This document shows, one piece after another, positions 1 to 6,213 of a DNA stretch of 11,092 nucleotides. The DNA is from DTYU01 sp040757355. GTDB taxonomy: Bacteria > Bacillota > Desulfotomaculia > Desulfotomaculales > Ammonificaceae. Numbering within the stretch: the stretch's first letter is position 1; each line of letters starts with the position of its first letter. The translations under genes and the position numbers were made by a program. The notes under the pieces were generated by a model, which was not told the DNA's origin, searched no databases, and worked only from the letters and a program-made list of their open reading frames with translations. The DNA lies in assembly GCA_040757355.1 (NCBI GenBank), contig JBFLWY010000065.1:1-11092 (forward strand). Direction: 5' to 3'.

Positions 1-137
1 AAGAGCAGAGGTCTCTGGGCTTTAAGCCTCACTTCTTCCACTTCGTCCCAGACCCGAAGCTGGCCGAGCAGGCTCCTTAAGGTGGGCGGGAACAAACGAA
101 GCAGCGTTTCTTTCGGGCAAAACTCCTTCTCAGCCAT
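1..137 (-). CDS. spoIIIAA: Stage III sporulation protein AA, N-terminal fragment (cut by window edge)
   Basis: SpoIIIAA is the AAA-type secretion ATPase of the SpoIIIA-SpoIIQ channel, made in the mother cell after engulfment begins. Only the first 45 codons are in the window. They read MAEKEFCPKETLLRLFPPTL and then a leucine-rich stretch ending VEEVRLKAQRPLLL. The motif 'EEVRLKAQRPL' matches the family's N-terminal 'EEIRLRxxRPLEL'. The ATG is preceded on the minus strand by GAGGGGG (146-152) with 8 nt between, the spacing used throughout this window. Context agrees: in Bacillus the spoIIIA operon lies just downstream of efp, as here. The Walker motifs lie outside the window, so the call rests on the N-terminal motif and synteny. 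Confidence 0.85.
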   Translation of the reverse strand, partial: MAEKEFCPKETLLRLFPPTLRSLLGQLRVWDEVEEVRLKAQRPLL

Positions 138-145
138 GGGTTTGT

Positions 146-186
146 CCCCCTCGAAATAAAGTTATGCGAGGGGTCAGAGATTATGC
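146..186 (-). promoter_or_regulatory. Possible sigma-E-like promoter and Shine-Dalgarno of spoIIIAA
   Basis: Read on the minus strand, GCATAAT (186-180) and CATAACTT (166-159) are separated by 13 nt, followed by GAGGGGG (152-146) and the spoIIIAA ATG. Sigma-E promoters of Bacillus have an ATA-containing -35 and a CATAcAaT-like -10, roughly 13-15 nt apart, and the spoIIIA operon is a sigma-E target there. The boxes lie just after a terminator, where a new promoter is needed. The -35 match is weak and the implied leader is very short, so this is a suggestion rather than a firm call. Confidence 0.35.
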
Positions 187-200
187 CAAACGCCCGGCAT

Positions 201-233
201 GCAAAATCAAAAGGTTCCCCTGGGGGAACCCTT
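201..233 (-). terminator. Rho-independent terminator after the efp / CD1247-type transcript
   Basis: The arms GGTTCCCC (213-220) and GGGGAACC (223-230) form a perfect 8-bp GC-rich stem. On the minus strand the hairpin is followed by TTTTGATTTT (212-203). There is no T-run on the plus-strand side, so it works for leftward transcription. It separates the upstream block (aroQ to the CD1247-type gene) from spoIIIAA. Confidence 0.85.
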
Positions 234-260
234 GTCAAAATCCGATAATTTGGACGGGCG

Positions 261-605
261 TTAAAAGACGTCCGTGGCCCGATCTAAAGTTTCCTGTGTT
301 TCCAGGGGACCGGCCCTCCTGTCCCAACGCGCCGTCCCGCTTTCGAATTTCTCGTTTTCTATCTCTTCTGTTTCATCCTCCACCCCGAACACCGTTGTTT
401 CAACGGCATAAAGGTCCTCATCCAATGCCTGGAGGTACTCCTCCATATCATTTTGGGTCGCCCGCAGCTCGTCAAGCTTTTCCGCAAAATCATTCAAGAC
501 CTTCACGATTTCGTTCACGAGCCGCATTTCCTTGGAGTCGTTGTCCGTCCCGAGCCCTGAAAGCAACCCTTTGACGTAAGCCACCTGAGCACGCATGTTC
601 GCCAC
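261..605 (-). CDS. CD1247 N-terminal-domain-like coiled-coil protein of unknown function
   Basis: Small acidic protein of 114 aa. It begins MANMRAQVAYVKGLLSGLG, continues with 'DNDSKEMRLVNEIVKVLNDF', and has a helical segment ending 'YLQALDEDLYAVETTVFG'. This pattern (YxKGLxxGL, SKE, then a YxxxxDEDLxxxE heptad helix) matches the clostridial family named for Clostridioides difficile CD1247. Its biochemical role is not known to me. There is no signal peptide or membrane segment. The C-terminal ~30 residues are charged and carry no cysteine zinc ribbon. The GTG at 605-603 is chosen because GGGGG (614-618) lies 8 nt before it; the in-frame GTG at 614 overlaps that Shine-Dalgarno. It occupies the slot held by the small membrane protein YqhV between efp and spoIIIAA in Bacillus, and the terminator follows its stop. 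Confidence 0.75.
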   Translation of the reverse strand: MANMRAQVAYVKGLLSGLGTDNDSKEMRLVNEIVKVLNDFAEKLDELRATQNDMEEYLQALDEDLYAVETTVFGVEDETEEIENEKFESGTARWDRRAGPLETQETLDRATDVF

Positions 606-767
606 TTTTGCCACCCCCTTGTTTAACTCAAAAAAAGACTCAGCGAAATGTAGTATTGTCAGAAGGATGGTTCTTTAATGCAAAACAAAACCCCAAGTTT
701 TCCAGGATTAACTGTGTGCAAACAGTCAGCCGCTTAGGAACAATCAACCAACAGTACCGCTTTTTGC
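606..767. other. Spacer between efp and the CD1247-type gene
   Basis: This 162-nt spacer holds the GGGGG Shine-Dalgarno of the downstream gene (614-618) and is rich in A and T. I looked for a terminator hairpin and for sigma-A boxes on the minus strand. There is a weak AAAAC/GTTTT inverted repeat with a T-rich tail near 680-705 and a TTGCAT hexamer without a good -10. Neither is convincing, so whether the CD1247-type gene has its own promoter is open. Confidence 0.4.
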
Positions 768-1325
768 TTACGCCCTTTTCAGGTACTGTCCGGTGCGCGT
801 GTCGACCTGGATAATTTCGCCTTCCTCTATAAAAAGCGGAACCTGAACCACAAGTCCGGTCTCGAGTTTTGCCGGCTTGGAACCGCCGGTTGCCGTGTCC
901 CCCCTTATACCGGGGGCTGTCTCCACCACTTGCAGTTCCACGGTGTTGGGAAGCTCAACGCCAAGCACCCTGTCCTGGTACGTCAGAATAAAAATCTCCA
1001 TGTTTTCCTTCAGGTATTTGATGCCTTCTTCCAATTCCGCGGGACCTAAAACGATCTGTTCAAAGCTCTCCATGTCCATGAAGTAATAATTTGTTCCGTC
1101 GTTGTACAGGTACTGCGCAAGGCGCCGGTCCAGGTGCGCGCGCGGCACCTTTTCACCGGCGTTGAAGGTCCGCTCCGTCACCGCACCGGTGCGCAGGTTC
1201 CGCAGTTTTGAACGCACAAACGGCGACCCTTTTCCGGGTTTTACGTGCAGGAATTCAATCACCTGGTATACATCGCCGTCGAGTTCTATTGTCAGACCCG
1301 TGCGAAAATCGTTAGTTGAAATCAA
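768..1325 (-). CDS. efp: Translation elongation factor P
   Basis: EF-P binds between the P and E sites of the ribosome and restores peptide-bond formation at polyproline stretches; it acts in the cytoplasm. The 185-aa product is full length for the family. It shows the N-terminal KOW-like domain (about residues 1-62, MISTNDFRTGLTIELDGDVY), a central OB domain and a C-terminal OB domain (about 129-185) with the signature 'GLVVQVPLFIEEGE'. The tip loop reads HVKPGKGSPFVRSK; Lys32 is the residue modified by 5-aminopentanol in Bacillus. The tip has Ser-Pro where Bacillus has Ala-Ala. The start is TTG at 1325, preceded by AAGGAGG (1335-1341) with 9 nt between. It lies 34 nt after the M24 peptidase gene, probably in the same transcript. 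Confidence 0.97.
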   Translation of the reverse strand: MISTNDFRTGLTIELDGDVYQVIEFLHVKPGKGSPFVRSKLRNLRTGAVTERTFNAGEKVPRAHLDRRLAQYLYNDGTNYYFMDMESFEQIVLGPAELEEGIKYLKENMEIFILTYQDRVLGVELPNTVELQVVETAPGIRGDTATGGSKPAKLETGLVVQVPLFIEEGEIIQVDTRTGQYLKRA

Positions 1326-1359
1326 GCTTTTCCCCCTCCTTGAAACATGCCTTTCCGGC

Positions 1360-2433
1360 TCATCCTATGACCAGCAACTCCTCCTTCGGTGCTGCGGTAA
1401 GCACTTCGGCGCCGTCTTCGGTAACCAACACCACGTCTTCTATCCGGACTCCTCCTTTTCCCGGCAGGTACACTCCCGGTTCGACCGTCACCACCATCCC
1501 CGGCGCCAGGAGCGTTTCCACGCCCTCAGCGAGGCGTGGTTCCTCGTGCACAGCAAGCCCCAATCCGTGCCCCGTGCTGTGACTGAACGCTTCGGCGAAA
1601 CCGTATCCGTCCAAAACGGAGCGCGCAGCCCGGTCCACCTCGCCTGCTTCGGTTCCGGGGCGAATGGCGGCAATTGCGGCCTTTTGTGCAGCCAGCACGG
1701 CCTGGTAGATTTGCTCCTGCCACGGCGCCGCGCTGGCGACCGCAACTGTCCGGGTAAAATCGGACCGGTAGTGTCCGACAACAGCACCGCAGTCCACCAC
1801 CACGAGGTCTCCCTCCGCGACCTCCTTGTCCGTCGCCGTCCCGTGCGGGAGGGCGGACCGCCACCCGGATGCAACAATGAAATCGAATGCTGCACGCTGC
1901 GCGCCGCTGCGGCGGAGGGCGAACTCCAAATCGAGCGCCCAGTCGCGCTCCTTGACCCCCGGCCGCAAGGACGGCAGGCACGCTGCAAACGTCTCGTCCA
2001 CCAACCTAACAGCTTCCCTGATTAGCGCCATCTCAGACGGCTCCTTGACCATCCGCAGCTCCGCCACCAGATCGTGAACCGGGACCAGTGTTACATCCTT
2101 TACCGCACCAGTCAGTTTAACCCACTGTTCGTAGCTGACGTATTTCGACTCCAGCCCCACCACGCTGAGGCCGCTTTGCGTAATTGCCCGGCTGACACCA
2201 TCCGGCCAAAGGCGTTTGGACTCGATGATTTCGAACCCTGCACATTCTTTGTGTGCCTGTTCTGCATAACGGCCGTCCGTCACCAGCACCGCCGATTTCT
2301 TATCAACCACCAAAATACCCGCAGAACCGCTGAAACCGCTCAGATAGTAATTGTTATCACCGTTGACAATTAACAGTCCGTCTATCCCCGCTGCCGCCAT
2401 TTTCGTACGGAGCCGCTCTATTCTATGATTCAA
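1360..2433 (-). CDS. yqhT: Xaa-Pro dipeptidase / aminopeptidase P family protein (M24B, YqhT type)
   Basis: A cytoplasmic 'pita-bread' metallopeptidase expected to remove or split residues before proline. The 357-aa product has the creatinase-like N-terminal domain (about 1-125, including 'NNYYLSGFSGSAGILVV') and the M24 catalytic domain (about 135-350). All five metal ligands are visible: Asp214 (VVVDCG), Asp225 (RSDFTR), His289 (TGHGLG), Glu318 (TVEPG) and Glu332 (IED). The catalytic histidines His197 (LPHG) and His296 (VHEEP) are also present, so the enzyme looks active. The start is TTG at 2433 with GGAGG (2444-2448) 10 nt upstream; length and N-terminus match Bacillus YqhT. It is placed between aroQ and efp exactly as in Bacillus, 34 nt before efp. 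Dipeptidase versus aminopeptidase specificity cannot be decided from sequence. Confidence 0.93.
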   Translation of the reverse strand: MNHRIERLRTKMAAAGIDGLLIVNGDNNYYLSGFSGSAGILVVDKKSAVLVTDGRYAEQAHKECAGFEIIESKRLWPDGVSRAITQSGLSVVGLESKYVSYEQWVKLTGAVKDVTLVPVHDLVAELRMVKEPSEMALIREAVRLVDETFAACLPSLRPGVKERDWALDLEFALRRSGAQRAAFDFIVASGWRSALPHGTATDKEVAEGDLVVVDCGAVVGHYRSDFTRTVAVASAAPWQEQIYQAVLAAQKAAIAAIRPGTEAGEVDRAARSVLDGYGFAEAFSHSTGHGLGLAVHEEPRLAEGVETLLAPGMVVTVEPGVYLPGKGGVRIEDVVLVTEDGAEVLTAAPKEELLVIG

Positions 2434-2491
2434 CTGAGGAGTTCCTCCGGGTTAAAGTGTTGACGCCGTGAATTTCAATTATATGAAGACG

Positions 2492-2917
2492 TTATGCAAT
2501 AAGACTCAGGGCAGCCCGAACCCCTAAAAGATAGCTTTGCATACCGAAGCCCGCTATTTGACCAGCGGCTACCGGAGCGATTACCGAGTGCTGCCGGAAT
2601 TCCTCCCGCGCATGAATGTTTGAAAGATGCACCTCCACCGTCGGCAAGCCGACTGCGGCGATGGCGTCCCGGATCGCTATGCTGTAATGGGTGAAAGCAC
2701 CAGGGTTAATCACAATGGCATCTGCATCCGTTTTTTGGATCTTATCAATAATTTCACCCTCATGATTTGACTGGAAAGACTCGACCGTTACTCCTAGTTC
2801 ACATCCGAGGACTTCCAGTGAAGCCTCGATTTCGCTAAGGGTGACTGTTCCGTAGACTCCGGGTTCCCGTTTCCCTAATAAATTTAAATTGGGTCCGTGC
2901 AAAACAAGGATCTTCAC
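2492..2917 (-). CDS. aroQ: Type II 3-dehydroquinate dehydratase
   Basis: Catalyses reversible dehydration of 3-dehydroquinate to 3-dehydroshikimate, the third step of the shikimate pathway, as a cytoplasmic dodecamer. The 141-aa product has the family hallmarks in order: 'ILVLHGPNLNLLGKREP', catalytic Tyr22 in 'GVYG', Asn71 in 'INPGAFTHYS', His97 in 'VEVHLSN', and Arg108 in 'EEFRQHS'. The start chosen is GTG at 2917, giving MKILVLHGPNLNLLG, the usual N-terminus. GAGGAGG (2926-2932) lies 8 nt before it. A TTG at 2938 would add seven residues (MAEEGRP), but this extension overlaps the Shine-Dalgarno. The stop is 58 nt before the M24 peptidase start. The order aroQ - yqhT - efp matches Bacillus. 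Confidence 0.96.
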   Translation of the reverse strand: MKILVLHGPNLNLLGKREPGVYGTVTLSEIEASLEVLGCELGVTVESFQSNHEGEIIDKIQKTDADAIVINPGAFTHYSIAIRDAIAAVGLPTVEVHLSNIHAREEFRQHSVIAPVAAGQIAGFGMQSYLLGVRAALSLIA

Positions 2918-3043
2918 CGGTCTTCCCTCCTCAGCCAAAATCTACATCCCTGTACGCGAAAAAAAATCGACTTACATTTTACCTGCCTTGAAAAAAGACG
3001 ATCTTAGCTTATCCGAAAATTCCTTTCCCCGCCCACCGTACTA
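2918..3043. other. Spacer between tldE and aroQ
   Basis: This 126-nt spacer contains the GAGGAGG Shine-Dalgarno of aroQ (2926-2932), two T-runs on the minus strand (near 2960 and 2990) and no heptamer repeats, unlike the spacers around tldD. I see no clear terminator stem and no good promoter. It is the only spacer in the tldD-aroQ stretch that is free of the repeat family. Confidence 0.4.
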
Positions 3044-4387
3044 TTAATGGCCGCTGACCCTCAACGTCTCAACCCGGAACGTAGGTGCGCCACGGCCGCC
3101 AAAAAAGCGTATGTCGTTAGCCACTGCGTCGATTTGTTTCAGGAGCGCTAACATGTTCCCGGCGATCACAATGCCGCGCACCGGTTGCGTAAGAACGCCG
3201 TGTTTGATCCAGACTCCGGACGCCCCGACCGAGAAGTCGCCGGAAATCGGGTTGGCGGTATGCATCCCCATTACCTCCATCACGTAGAGACCTTCCTCAA
3301 CTTCCCGGATCATCTCTTCCGGAGAAAGCGGCCCGGGTTCGAGATAAAAGTTGGTTGGGCCGACTCCCGGAGTACTCTTAAATGACGCCCTCGTCGCGTT
3401 CCCGGTCGACGTACGACCTTCCTTTGCGGCGGTGTATGTATTGTAAAGGTACCCTTGCAGTACGCCGTCGTTTACTAACACCGTCCTTTGCGTAGGAACG
3501 CCTTCGCCGTCAAAAGGCGCCGTCCGGACGCCGTCGTTGAATGTTCCGTCGTCTATCAGGGTAAAACCGCCGCCGGCCACCTTTTCGCCAACCTTTCCTG
3601 CTAAAAGGGACCTCCCCCGCTGTACTGCCTCCGCAGTAAGCGCTGGAGCCAGCAAACCGATGATGTCAACTGCCACGTAGGGGTCAAAGACAACGGGAAC
3701 GCTGCACGTCTTTATGGTTCGGGCACCAAGCAACCCCACCGCGCGCGCGGCCGCTTCCCGGCCTAACCTTTGAGGATTGAGCTTTTCATAACGCCGGCCG
3801 TAATAGAGAGCGTATCCGGTCTCGCTCTGTCCGTCCTGCTCCGCAGCCAAGCTGATGTATAGCCCGCAGACCGCCGACCGGTACAGCGCTGCAACTCCCA
3901 GGGAGTTGGCTATGGCTACCTCACCGGTACCTTCCTGGTAGGTTGAGTTTTCGATCACCTTCACCCGGCGGTCGAAACCGAGCGCGGCATCCTCCATACG
4001 CATGGCGAGAGCAATCTTTTCCTCGACCGGAGTCCTGATGATAGTGTCATCGAAGAGCTCCAGTGCGGGATAGCTGCCCAGCGGCGAAGGCAGGCGCTGG
4101 TACTCGTCTTCCGCGGTGTAATCTGCCGCGGCCGTCGCCCTGGCAAGCGTGTCGTTAATTCCTTCTATTGAAATCTCAGTCCCATAGGCAAAGCCGACGC
4201 GTTGTCCTTTAAAAACCCTTATCCCAATCCCCCTGTCTTCGGCCTGTTTCAGTGTTTCTACTTCGCGGTGGCGCACTTCAATGCTGAGTTCACTTCCCGT
4301 GCTCACAAAAGCTTCTACAGCTTCCACACCCTTACCCATCCCCTGCCTGACCGCTGATTCCGCCACCGCAAGAAGCTCTTCAGACAA
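3044..4387 (-). CDS. tldE: TldE/PmbA subunit of the TldD-TldE metalloprotease
   Basis: TldE pairs with TldD. In E. coli the heterodimer cleaves unfolded peptides, matures microcin B17 and degrades CcdA; its role in Clostridia is not established. The product is 447 aa, normal for the family. The N-terminal domain has 'EVRHREVETLKQAEDRGIGI', and the C-terminal domain has the hallmark 'GMHTANPISGDFSVGASG' followed by 'PVRGIVIAGN'. There is no HExxxH motif, as expected for TldE rather than TldD. The start chosen is TTG at 4387, because GGAGG (4396-4400) lies exactly 8 nt before it. The ATG at 4402 would add five residues, but has no Shine-Dalgarno and itself overlaps GGAGG. A repeat island lies just upstream, separating it from tldD. 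Confidence 0.93.
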   Translation of the reverse strand: MSEELLAVAESAVRQGMGKGVEAVEAFVSTGSELSIEVRHREVETLKQAEDRGIGIRVFKGQRVGFAYGTEISIEGINDTLARATAAADYTAEDEYQRLPSPLGSYPALELFDDTIIRTPVEEKIALAMRMEDAALGFDRRVKVIENSTYQEGTGEVAIANSLGVAALYRSAVCGLYISLAAEQDGQSETGYALYYGRRYEKLNPQRLGREAAARAVGLLGARTIKTCSVPVVFDPYVAVDIIGLLAPALTAEAVQRGRSLLAGKVGEKVAGGGFTLIDDGTFNDGVRTAPFDGEGVPTQRTVLVNDGVLQGYLYNTYTAAKEGRTSTGNATRASFKSTPGVGPTNFYLEPGPLSPEEMIREVEEGLYVMEVMGMHTANPISGDFSVGASGVWIKHGVLTQPVRGIVIAGNMLALLKQIDAVANDIRFFGGRGAPTFRVETLRVSGH

Positions 4388-4490
4388 CTTAACCGCCTCC
4401 ATACCCGTATGACGTTAGGCTCAAACTGACAGAACTCCGTAAGTCCGTTCGACGTTCGAGCTCAAACTGACGGAATTTTAAAGTCCGTTC

Positions 4491-4559
4491 GAAGTTCGAC
4501 GTTAACGTTAAGTGATAGGCTTGATAAAAACGTTGAACGTTGAACGTTGAACCTTGAAC
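4491..4559 (+). repeat. 69-bp direct repeat, copy 1 (left of tldD)
   Basis: This stretch matches 6015-6083 over 69 positions in the same orientation with two differences, at 4507 (G versus A) and 4521 (T versus C). It spans the end of the left unit, the GTTAAGTGATAGG centre and the first four heptamers. The two copies bracket the tldD gene. Confidence 0.9.
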
Positions 4560-4581
4560 GTTGCACCTTGAACCTTGAACT
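4533..4581 (+). repeat. Tandem heptamers, consensus TTGAACS
   Basis: Seven consecutive 7-nt units: TTGAACG, TTGAACG, TTGAACC, TTGAACG, TTGCACC, TTGAACC, TTGAACT. Six of seven keep TTGAAC; the seventh position varies. There are no spacers between units. The array lies inside island A. Confidence 0.9.
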
Positions 4582-4607
4582 GACCTTAAGTTCCATCCCC
4601 TAAGCTT

Positions 4608-5984
4608 TTACTTCCCCGTGCCCCCGACGATCAACTCCGGGACCAGTAAAGTCGGCTGGGCGTCACTCACCGGGACCCCCTGACCTTCCTTGCCGCAAGT
4701 CCCGACAGTAAACCCGAGATCCTTTCCGACGAGCGCTACTTTTTTAAGCACCTCCGGGCCGTTGCCGGTCAGTGTGGCCCCCCGCACTAACGGGCCCACA
4801 TCACCGTCTTCAATCAGATACCCTTCCGCTACTTCAAAAACAAAATCCCCGTTTGTGGTGTTTACCTGTCCCCCGCCCATTTTCCTGACCAAAAACCCGC
4901 TCTTCGCTTCGCGGATGATGTCCTCGGGAGAAGTTTTACCTGATGCTATGTATGTGTTGGCCATCCGCGGGATAGGCTTATGCTGGTAGGACTCACGCCG
5001 CCCGTGACCGTTGGATTCTATTTTTTCCTGCCGGGCTGTCTTCCGGTCATACAGAAAATCCTTCAGTCGCCCGTTCTCTATAAGTACCACCGGGCGGGCT
5101 GCCACTCCTTCGTCGTCATACCTGTATGACCCGTATTTCCCCGGAAGAGTGGCGTCGTCGATTACCGTAATTGCTTCTGAGGCTACCGTTTCACCTTTTC
5201 CCACGCCGTATACTGACAGCCCTTTTTGCACAAGATCGGCTTCAAGCCCGTGTCCGCAAGCCTCGTGCACCATTGTGCCGCCTGCCTCCCCGGCCAAGAC
5301 CACGGTCATCTTGCCGGCAGGTGCAGGCGCCGCCTTTACGAGTGCCGTAGCGCGGTGCGCTGCAATCCTCGCAATGTCTTCAGGCGACCGCTCACTGAAC
5401 GCTTCGGTAAAACCCGCGGTGCTCCCCAGCGCTTCAAAGCCCGTTTGAATCACCGTTCCTTCCGCCGCCACGACATTTACCGTAAACCGCAGCCGCGACC
5501 TCTCCTCCTCAATAAATACCCCTTCGCTGTTTGCAATCGTTACTCTCTGTGCCAAGTCTCCGTAGCCCGCCAGCACCTGTCTCACTGCCGGACTTGCCGC
5601 GCGCGCCGCCTGGTCGGCGGCCATAACCGCCGCTACCTTCCTTTCAAGCGGAACCGAATCAATGTCGGGCGCATGAGCTTGTTCCTTCCGCCGCAACTCC
5701 TGGATATGAGCACCGTTCCCCCGGAATATCGCCCGGGAGGCCGTCTCCGCCGCGTGGAGCAAACCCTTCCTGCTCAGGTCGTTGGTGTAAGCATAAGCCG
5801 CGGTTTCTCCGGACAGAACTCTGACGCCCGCCCCCATATCCAGGCCTGACTGTACCCGTTCCACCTTGCTGTCCTCAAGGCTTATCAATGTGCTCCGGCG
5901 CTCTTCGATAAAAATATCCGCAAACGCCCCTCCCCTGTTTAAGGCAGCATCAAGAACCTCTTTCAAAACGCTCCTGTCTAACAA
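4608..5984 (-). CDS. tldD: TldD subunit of the TldD-TldE metalloprotease
   Basis: The catalytic, metal-carrying partner of TldE. The 458-aa product has the HExxxH motif as HEACGHG (His240, Glu241, His245) and a downstream 'TVGTCGKEGQ' whose Cys430 corresponds to the third ligand known in TldD. Also typical are 'KYGSYRYDDEGV' and the C-terminal 'QPTLLVPELIVGG'. The active site therefore looks intact. The start chosen is TTG at 5984, because AAGGAG (5993-5998) lies exactly 8 nt upstream and the product then begins MLDRSVLKEVLDAAL, as in the family. The frame stays open for 48 more codons to 6128, but those codons are made of repeat island B DNA and are unlikely to be translated. tldE follows after island A. 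No RiPP precursor or toxin gene is nearby to suggest a substrate. Confidence 0.94.
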   Translation of the reverse strand: MLDRSVLKEVLDAALNRGGAFADIFIEERRSTLISLEDSKVERVQSGLDMGAGVRVLSGETAAYAYTNDLSRKGLLHAAETASRAIFRGNGAHIQELRRKEQAHAPDIDSVPLERKVAAVMAADQAARAASPAVRQVLAGYGDLAQRVTIANSEGVFIEEERSRLRFTVNVVAAEGTVIQTGFEALGSTAGFTEAFSERSPEDIARIAAHRATALVKAAPAPAGKMTVVLAGEAGGTMVHEACGHGLEADLVQKGLSVYGVGKGETVASEAITVIDDATLPGKYGSYRYDDEGVAARPVVLIENGRLKDFLYDRKTARQEKIESNGHGRRESYQHKPIPRMANTYIASGKTSPEDIIREAKSGFLVRKMGGGQVNTTNGDFVFEVAEGYLIEDGDVGPLVRGATLTGNGPEVLKKVALVGKDLGFTVGTCGKEGQGVPVSDAQPTLLVPELIVGGTGK

Positions 5985-5992
5985 ACAGTCCA

Positions 5993-5998
5993 CTCCTT
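5993..5998 (-). promoter_or_regulatory. Shine-Dalgarno that decides the tldD start
   Basis: AAGGAG on the minus strand, 8 nt before TTG at 5984. It lies at the border of repeat island B and argues against starts further upstream (GTG or ATG up to 6128), which would encode repeat-derived residues. Confidence 0.8.
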
Positions 5999-6014
5999 CA
6001 TTCGTTCTACGTTT

Positions 6015-6083
6015 GAAGTTCGACGTTAACATTAAGTGATAGGCCTGATAAAAACGTTGAACGTTGAACGTTGAACCTTGAAC
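6015..6083 (+). repeat. 69-bp direct repeat, copy 2 (right of tldD)
   Basis: Matches 4491-4559 with two differences in 69 positions. With copy 1 it brackets tldD, about 1.5 kb apart, and could support recombination between copies. Confidence 0.9.
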
Positions 6084-6107
6084 CTCGAACTGTGAACTTC
6101 GAACTTC

Positions 6108-6180
6108 GAACCGACCCCAAAGGTCCATCGGCTTAAGCCCGAACCGTGAACCGACCTTAAAGGTCCATCAGCCTAAGCCC
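6108..6180 (-). repeat. Two palindromic right-end units of the repeat family
   Basis: Two 33-nt copies (6108-6140, 6148-6180) joined by GAACCGT. Copy 2 contains GACCTTAAAGGTC, a perfect 13-nt palindrome around its central base; copy 1 has GACCCCAAAGGTC. Related units occur at 4577-4605 (GACCTTAAGTTCC) and 8678-8709 (GACCTTAAAGGTCC), with a partial copy at 8725-8738. In every island this unit sits next to the stop codon of the upstream gene. Confidence 0.8.
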
Positions 6181-6213
6181 GAACTTCGAACTGTTAACTT
6201 CTATCTTTTTACT

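Larger units (their letters stand above)
4408..4607. repeat. Repeat island A (tldD-tldE spacer)
   Basis: About 200 nt with no gene, filling the space from the tldD stop to just before the tldE Shine-Dalgarno. Reading the plus strand: two tandem left units near 4419-4459 and 4460-4500, each CTCAAACTGAC...AAGTCCGTTCGA, 41 nt apart. Then a central stretch, GTTAAGTGATAGGCTTGAT. Then seven TTGAACG-type heptamers (4533-4581), and one right unit, GAACTGACCTTAAGTTCCAT (from 4577), followed by CCCCTAAGC. Left and right units are roughly inverted to each other, so the island could fold into a long imperfect hairpin. It has no coding potential of its own and resembles islands B and C. Confidence 0.85.
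6001..6213. repeat. Repeat island B (pilO-tldD spacer)
   Basis: About 210 nt of the same family, filling the space from the pilO stop to just before the tldD Shine-Dalgarno. Plus strand: a short left part without the palindromic left unit (near 6011-6030), the centre TTAAGTGATAGGCCTGAT, and eight heptamers (6057-6112) grading from TTGAACG to TCGAACT. Two right units follow at 6108-6140 and 6148-6180. These are 33 nt each, differ at four positions, and share the core AAAGGTCCATC and the end TAAGCCC. The island ends with GAACTTCGAACTGTTAAC. Part of it is an open reading frame continuous with tldD, but this reflects chance lack of stops in the repeat. Confidence 0.85.

Noticed and set aside
164..574. 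Plus-strand open frame of 136 codons
   Set aside because: It crosses the terminator and lies opposite the CD1247-type gene; it is rich in Pro and Arg and has no Shine-Dalgarno.
1102..2025. Long open frame of 307 codons on the plus strand
   Set aside because: It lies opposite efp and the M24 peptidase gene, whose family motifs are complete; the plus-strand translation has no recognisable motif and is rich in Arg and Pro, as expected for a shadow frame.
2434..2450. Operator-like near-palindrome GAGGAACTCCTC before the M24 peptidase start
   Set aside because: It contains the Shine-Dalgarno GGAGG and is short; chance symmetry is the simpler explanation.
3001..3043. Terminator after tldE
   Set aside because: T-runs are present near 2990, but I could not find a convincing GC-rich stem just before them.
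4408..4607. Insertion sequence or MITE with target-site duplications
   Set aside because: The ends are inverted in a loose way, but I found no exact short duplication flanking the islands and no transposase; listed only as a repeat island.
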